Assembly: GCA_018384835.1 (NCBI GenBank)
Contig: JAHAYB010000104.1
Coordinates: 1 to 26,159 of the forward strand
Origin: Comamonas sp.
GTDB taxonomy: Bacteria > Pseudomonadota > Gammaproteobacteria > Burkholderiales > Burkholderiaceae_C
Direction: 5' to 3'
Length of the DNA: 26,159 nucleotides
Shown: piece after piece, positions 16,054-22,452 of the stretch
How the letters are laid out: each line of letters starts with the position of its first letter
How positions within the stretch are numbered: position 1 is the first letter of the stretch
The notes under the pieces: generated by a model
Seen by the model: the letters and a program-made list of their open reading frames with translations, nothing else
Told to the model about the DNA's origin: nothing
The model's database searches: none
Made by a program: the position numbers and the translations under genes

Positions 16054-18044
16054 TAACGATCCAGCAGGTCTAGGCGAAACAGCTCGCGTGGGCGTGACTG
16101 GTCAAGTAGCAAGAACTGTCCCAGGCTCTGTACAGACAAGGAGTTGCTTCGTGGTTGACCTGGTGGTGGCTGAGTATTTTGTAGCTGCTTGGCCGCTTGG
16201 GGGCCTAGTAGCAGAGGGCTATCTAACTCGGTACACAGCGCCAACATGCCTTGGATGTCATTGGCCACCGGGCCAAGGAGTACGTGCCGCCGCCCATGGC
16301 TTGCGCCCACCAAGCCGAGTAGGTAGTTGCCGCTTTCCATCGCGATATATGCCAGCAGCGGGGCTTGGGGCAAGGCATTGGTTTGTAGGATGGGAGCCAG
16401 TGCTTGGTGTAGGCGCTGTAGGCTGGTGATTGCCTGCTCTAAAGCCACAGGCTCAGGCCAGCTTAAGTACAGGGTTGCGCCTTGGGCGCTGTGCAGTTGA
16501 GCGCGGGCGTTGTGCGGCTCCTCTTGCAAAATTTTGGCCGCGCAGGTGTGTAGCGCGTGGATTAAGGCCAAAGCCTGCAAGCTATCGACTTGGCTAACCC
16601 AACGCTCTAACCCCTCAACGTGCAGCGCCGCGACGACACCGCTGTGCGATTGCCCTAGGCTTTGACCATTGGGTAGCTGCTGGATAATTTGCTGCGCCAA
16701 GCTAGGCGGCACAAAGCTTTGGAGGTGCTGCGCTAGCAAGGCATTGCGCTGTTTGTGCGCTAAAAGCTGTAAGCCCTGCTGGGCAAAAGCCAAGGTCAGT
16801 AAGGCAATGGCTGGAGCCAAGAGGCTAACCAATGCCCCCGTTGTCGCCAACCACATCAGCCCCAACAGCAGTGGCCCAGCGCCTGCCAAGGCCAAGGCGG
16901 GCAGCCAAGCTAACAAGGGGCGCAGACCCGTGTGCTGGCTATAGCGCAGTTGCAAAGCTCCTAGTACCAGAACGGTGAGTGCCGCTAGCCATGCCCCCCA
17001 GCGTGGGCTATGCCCCCAGCGTGCGGGGCTATGCAAGGCAGCGGCCATGATTTCGGCGTGGGCGCTGACCCCAGGTGCGCCAGGGTGAAAGGGCGTACTC
17101 ACCATATCGCGCAGCCCCAAGGCCGTTGCCCCGATGAGCACAATATGGCCTTGCAGGTCGGGCAGGGGGGCAAAGTCGCTATGGCTGTCGGCTAGTAGCA
17201 GTTGGCTGGCGCTGATGGCAGGCCAGTCTTGGTGGGGGCGTTGCCAGGGGACGGGCAAGCGCCCTTGCTCATCCAAGGCAAAGCGCCAGGGACCACGGTG
17301 CAGCCATTGGGCAGGCTCCCACGGCCAGCGCCCGGCTTGTTGTTGCCAAGGCGCATCTTCGGTATAGGCGCTGGCGGCGGCCAGTGCAAGCTGCCCCAGC
17401 AGTAGTTGCTGGGGGCTGTTGCTGTTTACCACGCCCCAGCAGACAAAGGCAGGTAGGCGGCGCAGGCGGCCATCCGCATCAGGGGTGGCGGCCAGGTGGC
17501 CGGCACGAGCTTGGGCAAGCTCAGGCATCAAGCCCAAATAGCCGCGCACCGCTGTGGTGCTGGGGCATAGTGATTGCAAAGCGGCCCATTCCTGGGGCTG
17601 TTGGGCTAGAAAGCCCGCCTCTAAGGTGCTTGTGGTTGGCAAGCGGCCTTCTTGCGGGGGCTGCTGCACAGCACTATCGAGCACCGGGATGACGCCTAGC
17701 ACCACATCGGGCTGGATAAATTGCGCGGCCAAGGCAGGGGCATCTGCACTGGATTGGGGCAGCGCCATATCCCACACCTGCAAGCGTGCTCCACGGGCAC
17801 GCAGTTGTGCTGACAACTCTGCCAGCACTGAGCGCGGCCAGGGCCAGGGCCCGAGCTCTTGCAGGCTGCGCTCATCAATATCGACCAGGGTGATATCGGG
17901 CGGGGCCGGCAGTGGTTGCAGGCGGCGGATGAGGGCATCGTGCAAAGCCCCGTCACCGCGCTGCAAGGCGGGTATCAGCGCCAAGATGCCTGCCAATAGT
18001 GCCGCTAGAAGCCATGCCCCAGCTAACTGGTAGCGGTAGCGCAA
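16053..18044 (-). CDS. CHASE2-domain membrane protein with degenerate class III cyclase domain
   Basis: The 663-residue product begins with a transmembrane helix (about 7-27), followed by a periplasmic CHASE2 sensor domain (about 28-335; DITLVDIDERSLQELGPWPW near 50-69 and LQGHIVLIGATALGLRDMVS near 297-316 are characteristic) and three membrane segments (about 351-424). A cytoplasmic domain (about 440-620) lines up with adenylate cyclases: FVPPSLAQQI (444-453), LHVEGL where cyclases have F-x-D-I-x-G, and QGATLYLSW where they have G-D-A. The two metal aspartates are replaced by Glu477 and Ala523, so catalysis is unlikely. The start is taken as TTG at 18044, one base after the FecR stop, with GGGGG seven bases upstream; the frame's only upstream ATG is deep inside the FecR gene. 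Confidence 0.8.
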   Translation of the reverse strand: MRYRYQLAGAWLLAALLAGILALIPALQRGDGALHDALIRRLQPLPAPPDITLVDIDERSLQELGPWPWPRSVLAELSAQLRARGARLQVWDMALPQSSADAPALAAQFIQPDVVLGVIPVLDSAVQQPPQEGRLPTTSTLEAGFLAQQPQEWAALQSLCPSTTAVRGYLGLMPELAQARAGHLAATPDADGRLRRLPAFVCWGVVNSNSPQQLLLGQLALAAASAYTEDAPWQQQAGRWPWEPAQWLHRGPWRFALDEQGRLPVPWQRPHQDWPAISASQLLLADSHSDFAPLPDLQGHIVLIGATALGLRDMVSTPFHPGAPGVSAHAEIMAAALHSPARWGHSPRWGAWLAALTVLVLGALQLRYSQHTGLRPLLAWLPALALAGAGPLLLGLMWLATTGALVSLLAPAIALLTLAFAQQGLQLLAHKQRNALLAQHLQSFVPPSLAQQIIQQLPNGQSLGQSHSGVVAALHVEGLERWVSQVDSLQALALIHALHTCAAKILQEEPHNARAQLHSAQGATLYLSWPEPVALEQAITSLQRLHQALAPILQTNALPQAPLLAYIAMESGNYLLGLVGASHGRRHVLLGPVANDIQGMLALCTELDSPLLLGPQAAKQLQNTQPPPGQPRSNSLSVQSLGQFLLLDQSRPRELFRLDLLDR

Positions 18045-18045
18045 C

Positions 18046-19692
18046 TTACTGCCCCCACAAGGTAATACCTTGGTACTGACCCAAGCCTTGCCCCTGAGTA
18101 GCAGCACCCAGCGTGGGCACTTGCACCTGGAAGAGGTAGCCAGCCTGGCTACCGTCCAAAGACAGTGCGCCACCCACTAATTGATTGGGGGCAGTGCCGG
18201 TAAAAATCCCCTTGGCGTTGATGCTGCCTTGCACTTGTAGTTGGGCGCTGGGCTGGCCTAGCGCCTCTAGCTGCATACTGGTTTGGAAGCGGCTATTGTC
18301 AAAATCGACACTAAGCGCCGGTGCCGAGATATGCGCCGCCTGTTGTTGCCCTAGCCCGTTGGCGTAGCTGCCCTGGGCCGCTTGCAAGGAAAACTGTGCC
18401 GTGCCGCGTAACCCCGCATCCAAGTTGGCGTAGGCCGAGCCGCTGCGCCACAAGCCATACAGGCCGGGGGCAGCAACGGTGATGTGGCGGTTTTCTAGCA
18501 CCTGTTGGTCATGCTCTTGCAAGAGGGCAGCGAGCAAGGCGGTGCTGCTGCCCTGTGCGCCTTCGCTCAGGCTGCTGTAGGTCCATAGCAGTTGGTCGGG
18601 GAGGGCGGGGTCGGTCGCGCCAGAATAAAGCTCCAGAGAGACCGGGCGATGGTTGTTCAGGGCATCTATGGCTAAGGGCTTGGCCGTTAGGGCTAGGACG
18701 GTGACGGCGGTGCTGGCCTCTTCGTCGCTGCTCCCTTGGTTGGCAGGAGCGGCCGAGGGGCGGGGGGGCGTGCGTATGCCGCCGGCATCGGCAGTGTTGG
18801 TGGGGGAGGCAGTGTCAGTGCCCGTCGTATCCGCCTCGGTGCTGGCGAGGGCTAGGGCGGTGCTGCTGGCCAGGTCAGTGGCCTCGTCCAGGTAGCTTTC
18901 TGCGCCTTCGGCGTTGGGGGTCAGTTCAATGCGAAAGCTGTGCTCTAGCTCGGCTAGTTGCAGGTTTTGGTGGTAGGGGGCTTGCCCAAAATAGCTAGCC
19001 GCTAGCAAGCTGCCCTCGCCAGCTTGGCTTAGTAGCGGCATGTTTGTGCCCCAGGCTTGCATGGTGATAGCCCCTTCGTGGACGTAGGTGCGCACGGCAT
19101 TGGCCTCGGCGCGGGCTAGAAAGTCGGTACCCCGCACTCCGATAGCAGCAACGGGGGTGTTAAGGCGGTAGCGCTCAGGCTGCTGATGGGCTGCTTGGCC
19201 AGAGATTTGGCGTACCGTGCCCTTAATCAGCTCCAGTTGCAACTGCGAGTCCTGCCCCTGGGGGTCGTAGCGGTATTTTTGAATCAACAGCTCAGAAGAG
19301 GGGCGCAAAGCCACCCGCCCCTGGTCAATAAAGACCAGCATCAACATACCATCTTCGCCAGTGCGCAGGCGGTCGCCTTCGTGCAGGGTTTGTCCGCGCT
19401 GCAAAGTTTGGGTTTGTCCGCTTTCGGTAATTAACTGCGCTTGACCGACAGCCAAGGCGACACGTGCCACGACAGTTGGTGTGGAAGCTGGCGCAGGCGC
19501 AGGTGTTGATGCGCCCGCTGCGTTGTTTGCAGCGGCCTGCGCCAGGGGGGCGGCCAAGCAAAGCGCGGTGACGATTGCTGTTGCAGCGCCAGTCATGGCA
19601 GTGATGGGACGTGTGGGCAGGGTGCCATGTGCCCGGCTACTTGCCATTGCCAAAGAGGGGAAAAGAGAGTTCAAAATAATAATAGGAAACAT
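18046..19692 (-). CDS. Secreted FecR-domain protein with C-terminal TbpB-like barrel pattern
   Basis: The 548-residue precursor has a hydrophobic export signal (about 35-53, AIVTALCLAAPLAQA) after a long n-region; the Cys there is not in a valid lipobox. A FecR domain (about 75-215) includes LRTGEDGMLML (109-119), LRPSSELLIQKYRYD (129-143) and the diagnostic TPVAAIGVRGTDF (179-191). An acidic Ser/Thr-rich linker follows (about 260-330). The C-terminal part (about 405-525) has YGLWRSG, SVDFDNSRFQTSMQL (461-475), GSINAKGIFTGTA (489-501) and GGALSLDGSQAGYLF (507-521), the strand pattern of small TbpB-like barrels. This is not an anti-sigma FecR: no FecI or TonB receptor is nearby and it is exported. 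The ATG at 19692 has AGGAG ten bases upstream. It is the first gene of the operon. Confidence 0.8.
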   Translation of the reverse strand: MFPIIILNSLFPSLAMASSRAHGTLPTRPITAMTGAATAIVTALCLAAPLAQAAANNAAGASTPAPAPASTPTVVARVALAVGQAQLITESGQTQTLQRGQTLHEGDRLRTGEDGMLMLVFIDQGRVALRPSSELLIQKYRYDPQGQDSQLQLELIKGTVRQISGQAAHQQPERYRLNTPVAAIGVRGTDFLARAEANAVRTYVHEGAITMQAWGTNMPLLSQAGEGSLLAASYFGQAPYHQNLQLAELEHSFRIELTPNAEGAESYLDEATDLASSTALALASTEADTTGTDTASPTNTADAGGIRTPPRPSAAPANQGSSDEEASTAVTVLALTAKPLAIDALNNHRPVSLELYSGATDPALPDQLLWTYSSLSEGAQGSSTALLAALLQEHDQQVLENRHITVAAPGLYGLWRSGSAYANLDAGLRGTAQFSLQAAQGSYANGLGQQQAAHISAPALSVDFDNSRFQTSMQLEALGQPSAQLQVQGSINAKGIFTGTAPNQLVGGALSLDGSQAGYLFQVQVPTLGAATQGQGLGQYQGITLWGQ

Positions 19693-19742
19693 CGGTGCAG
19701 CACTCCTGTCGTGATTGCTTGCCTTAAATGCAATGATGAATG

Positions 19743-19778
19743 AAAACAATCCCGCCTAAGCTGAGGATAAGTGGCGGG
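19743..19778 (-). terminator. Inverted repeat with T-rich tail downstream of tlpA
   Basis: CCCGCC (19773-19778 read on the minus strand) pairs with GGCGGG (19751-19756) around a 16-base loop, followed on the minus strand by ATTGTTTT. It sits between the tlpA stop and the FecR gene and probably ends the flagellar operon. With only 58 bases left before the FecR start it could equally be an operator for that gene. Confidence 0.45.
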
Positions 19779-19887
19779 TAAATAGGGAAGATACAGGCAT
19801 AACGCCATCTAGCCATCCATCGTAGCGCCAAGCCCTATGTAAGCGGGTGTACTTGTCCGCCTTTTGGGTTTGGGTGTTGACATTTTT

Positions 19888-20757
19888 TCAAGGCTGGCCA
19901 AGTTGCGTTGTGAGGTAGTGGCGCAAGCTGGCTGCGGAGACCTCACCCACACGCACCTGGGCAAGCTGGCCATCGGCGCGGTAAAAATAGGTGCTGGGCA
20001 GCGCCTGGGCTTGCAGAAGCTGGCCAAGTTGCTTATCCGGGTCAAGCAGCACCTGGGCGCTGGGCAAGCCGTGTTGCTGGGCAAAGCGCAGCACCGTGGC
20101 GGCAGATTCGCCTTGGTTCACCCACAAAAACCGCACTTGCGGATGGCGTGCCTGCGCTTGAAGCATGGCGGGCATCTCGCGGCGGCAGGGCGGGCACCAG
20201 CTTGCCCATAGGTTAATGACTATCGGTTGCGGTTGCGCAGCCTCGGGGCTGGGGGCGGTAAGGGTGCTTAGGTCTAGCGTCTGGCCGCCTAGGTTGATGC
20301 CTTGCCAATGCGGCAATGCGGCGCGGTTAAGGCTGCTGGCGCTAGTGCTGCTCCAATACATCAGCCCTTGGCCTGCTAGCCAGCAGCCCACACCTGCCGC
20401 CATGCCCAGCAGCACACCACGCGCCCAAGGACTGCGCTTTAGTGCCAAGGCCGCGCCATACCCGCCAGCGCCCGCTAGCCCCCACCAGGCTTGCCAGCCG
20501 CCATCACGAATATCGAGCAGCGCCAGAGCCAGCGCGGCCACCCCAGGGGCGGCGCTGCGGTAATCCTCCCAATAGGCCAGCACAAAGCCTGCCCGTGCCG
20601 CCGCTAAAGCGCACAGCACGGCAACCCAGGCATGAGCGCCTGGCGCCAGCTTGTGCCGCTTGGCGCAGCGCTCTTGCACGGCCGTGCCCAGCCACCAGGC
20701 GGCAAATAGCAGCAGGGTAGAGAGGGGCAGGCTCAGAGGGCCGAGTTGCAGGTGCAT
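19888..20757 (-). CDS. Membrane-anchored TlpA-family thiol-disulfide reductase
   Basis: The 289-residue protein has an N-terminal membrane domain with several hydrophobic segments (about 8-27, 42-62, 72-82, 88-106, 113-135) that resembles the prolipoprotein diacylglyceryl transferase scaffold seen in some betaproteobacterial TlpA proteins. It is followed by a thioredoxin-fold domain (about 150-289). The redox site is WASWCPPCRREMP (184-196) with Cys188 and Cys191, and the usual cis-proline is Pro254 in LPSTYFY. The fold faces the periplasm and probably keeps cysteines reduced, for instance apocytochrome haem-site cysteines for the ResB/CcsB system about 9 kb away; that link is inference. The ATG overlaps the fliA stop as TAATG, so it is translationally coupled to a flagellar sigma factor, an unexpected partner. 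Confidence 0.88.
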   Translation of the reverse strand: MHLQLGPLSLPLSTLLLFAAWWLGTAVQERCAKRHKLAPGAHAWVAVLCALAAARAGFVLAYWEDYRSAAPGVAALALALLDIRDGGWQAWWGLAGAGGYGAALALKRSPWARGVLLGMAAGVGCWLAGQGLMYWSSTSASSLNRAALPHWQGINLGGQTLDLSTLTAPSPEAAQPQPIVINLWASWCPPCRREMPAMLQAQARHPQVRFLWVNQGESAATVLRFAQQHGLPSAQVLLDPDKQLGQLLQAQALPSTYFYRADGQLAQVRVGEVSAASLRHYLTTQLGQP

Positions 20758-21473
20758 TAATGCGCCCGCATTTTGGTGCGAAGGCGCGCAATGGCTTGGC
20801 TGTGCAGTTGGCTGACGCGCGATTCCGTCACCTCCAGCACGGCGGCGATTTCCTTGAGGTTCATGTCATGCTCGTAGTACATGGCCATGACGTATTTTTC
20901 CCGCTCGGGCAGCTCCTCAATGGCTTGCACCAAAGCGCCACGCATCCGCTGGTCACGCAGTTGGGCGAAGGGGTCGGCCTCTGCATCGGCAACGTGGCGG
21001 TCTAAATAGCCCTCGCCTTCTTCAGAGCTGCCGCCCAAATCTTCCAAGTAGATGAGCTGCGTGCCGCGCACGCGCCCTAGCAGGCTTTGGTAGTCTTCTA
21101 GGGAAAGCTCCATGGCCTCGGCAATTTCGGACTCTTTGGGCGCACGCCCTAGGCTTTGCTCTAGCTGGGCAATGGTGTTTTCAATATCTTTTTGGCCTTT
21201 GCGGGCGCTGCGGCTCATCCAGTCGTTGCCGCGCAGCTCATCGACCATCGCACCGCGTATGCGCTGGCTGGCAAAGGTTTCAAACTGCACCCCTTGGCTG
21301 GCCTCAAAGCGCGAGAGGGCTTCAGCCAGGCCAATCATGCCGACTTGGATGAGGTCGTCCACTTCTACGCTGGGCGGTAATTTGGCCAGCATGTGATAAG
21401 CAATACGGCGCACCAAGGGGGCATATTGGCGAATGAGGGCATCGCGGTTCAATTGACCGTGGGAGGTGTACAT
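20757..21473 (-). CDS. fliA: RNA polymerase sigma factor for flagellar genes (sigma-28, FliA)
   Basis: FliA directs RNA polymerase to late flagellar and chemotaxis promoters and is held by FlgM until the hook is built. The 238-residue product equals the usual length. Region 2 has YAPLVRRIAYHMLAKLPPSV (17-36), DLIQVGMIGLAEAL (40-53) and the -10 reading segment FETFASQRIRGAMVDELR (64-81). Region 4 has the helix-turn-helix MNLKEIAAVLEVTESRVSQL (204-223) recognising the -35. The ATG at 21473 gives the standard N-terminus; an upstream in-frame TTG at 21494 would add seven residues not usual for the family. There is only weak ribosome-binding sequence. It follows the FlhG-like gene after about 180 bases and leads into tlpA with a one-base overlap. 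Confidence 0.96.
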   Translation of the reverse strand: MYTSHGQLNRDALIRQYAPLVRRIAYHMLAKLPPSVEVDDLIQVGMIGLAEALSRFEASQGVQFETFASQRIRGAMVDELRGNDWMSRSARKGQKDIENTIAQLEQSLGRAPKESEIAEAMELSLEDYQSLLGRVRGTQLIYLEDLGGSSEEGEGYLDRHVADAEADPFAQLRDQRMRGALVQAIEELPEREKYVMAMYYEHDMNLKEIAAVLEVTESRVSQLHSQAIARLRTKMRAH

Positions 21474-21527
21474 CAACTCAATGCTTCTTAGCAAAATGCA
21501 GGAGGGGGTTACAGAGGCGCAATTCTA

Positions 21528-21563
21528 GGTGCTTCGCACCGCTGCCCAGAACAGGAGGGCAGC
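21528..21563 (-). promoter_or_regulatory. Two abutting hairpins upstream of fliA
   Basis: On the minus strand a seven-pair stem (GCTGCCC/GGGCAGC, spanning 21541-21563) is followed with no spacer by a five-pair stem (GGTGC-GAA-GCACC, spanning 21528-21540). The pair ends about 55 bases before the fliA ATG. No T-run follows, so a structured fliA leader is more likely than a terminator. Confidence 0.35.
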
Positions 21564-21623
21564 AGGCGCAAAAATGGGCTAGGCGTATCTAAAAAGCCTG
21601 GGGGTGCTAAGAACGTGTTTACG

Positions 21624-21644
21624 ATTTCAGATTTTAGATTTCAG
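21624..21644. repeat. Heptanucleotide tandem repeat (ATTTCAG x3)
   Basis: Three consecutive 7-base units read ATTTCAG, ATTTTAG and ATTTCAG in the spacer between the FlhG-like gene and fliA. They form an AT-rich island in GC-rich surroundings and have the same period as the repeat after thiL. Confidence 0.75.
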
Positions 21645-21651
21645 TAGCGTC

Positions 21652-22452
21652 TTAGTGCCCCAGGTGGTCTGCTTGCCCTCCTGTTAAACCGAGCTGCTGC
21701 AAGTGCAGCTCTTGGCGGCTTTGGGCGGTGAATGCCTGCTCCAAGCATTGGAGCGCCCAGCGGTGCAACTGCCGGGGGTGCAGGGGGTCGATTTGCTGAA
21801 TCAGCGGCTCGCTGTGCAAGTGCTCTAAGGCGCAAGAGGCGATGGCCTTGAGTAGCGGATCCAGCCCATTGGTGGCAGGGCGCAGCGCCAGCAAGCGCGG
21901 CATCTGGGCGGTGTGCATGAAAATTTGTTTCAGCGCCTCGTAGCAGGCCAGCACGGCGTTTTGCCGCGCAGCGACCAGCACCGTTGGGGTGTGCTGCACG
22001 CCAGCCAAGGCACGCACCATCAGCCCTGCTGGCGCAACCAGTAAGACCAGGGCATGGTTGCGCACATAGCGCTGGAGCAACTGCAAAGGCGCTTGGCGTT
22101 GCTGCTGGGCCAGGTGGATGAGCTGCACCAAGCCACGCGCCGCCGGTAGGCTTTGGATGTGGTCGGGGTGGCGCTCGGTATCGGTGGCGGGTAGGGCTTG
22201 GTGGGCAAAGCCGCTGCCTAGTTGCAGCAGCTCTTGCAGACCGGGGGTGGCGGCGCTTTCCTGCGTGCTGGCATCCAAAATCAAGGTGGGATGGCCTTGG
22301 CTTTGCAGGTGGGCGCACATATGCCACAGCGCTTGGGTATCGGCCTCTAAGCCCGAGGGCACCAGCCCCCAAATGCGCACCCCGGTGCTTTGCCCCAGCC
22401 AGTGCAGGCCGCTGCCCTGGTGCTGCCTAGCCCCCCAGTTGGGATTAAGCAT
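21652..22452 (-). CDS. FlhG/FleN-like MinD-family protein lacking Walker motifs
   Basis: This 266-residue protein sits exactly where flhG (fleN, a MinD-like ATPase that limits flagellar number) is expected, directly after flhF and before fliA. Its outline fits that fold: RIWGLVPSG (26-34) where MinD proteins have the first strand and P-loop, then a helix, HPTLILDAS (54-62) where they have the LLLDAD strand, and ALVLLVAPAGL (134-144) where they have the Walker B strand. The P-loop consensus KGGVGKT is replaced by a segment with no usable Lys, and the Walker B aspartate is Ala. ATP binding therefore seems lost, and identification rests mainly on position and strand pattern. The start ATG overlaps the flhF stop by eight bases. 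It is uninterrupted, so selection appears to keep it. Confidence 0.7.
   Translation of the reverse strand: MLNPNWGARQHQGSGLHWLGQSTGVRIWGLVPSGLEADTQALWHMCAHLQSQGHPTLILDASTQESAATPGLQELLQLGSGFAHQALPATDTERHPDHIQSLPAARGLVQLIHLAQQQRQAPLQLLQRYVRNHALVLLVAPAGLMVRALAGVQHTPTVLVAARQNAVLACYEALKQIFMHTAQMPRLLALRPATNGLDPLLKAIASCALEHLHSEPLIQQIDPLHPRQLHRWALQCLEQAFTAQSRQELHLQQLGLTGGQADHLGH

Noticed and set aside
16053..18044. Active adenylate or guanylate cyclase
   Set aside because: Both positions that should hold metal-binding aspartates are changed (Glu and Ala).
18046..19692. FecI/FecR iron-signalling anti-sigma system
   Set aside because: There is no adjacent ECF sigma factor or TonB receptor, and the protein has an export signal with the FecR domain outside the cytoplasm.
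19875..19890. TTGACA-like promoter box on the plus strand
   Set aside because: No -10 lies at a suitable distance and no plus-strand gene follows; the sequence covers the tlpA stop.
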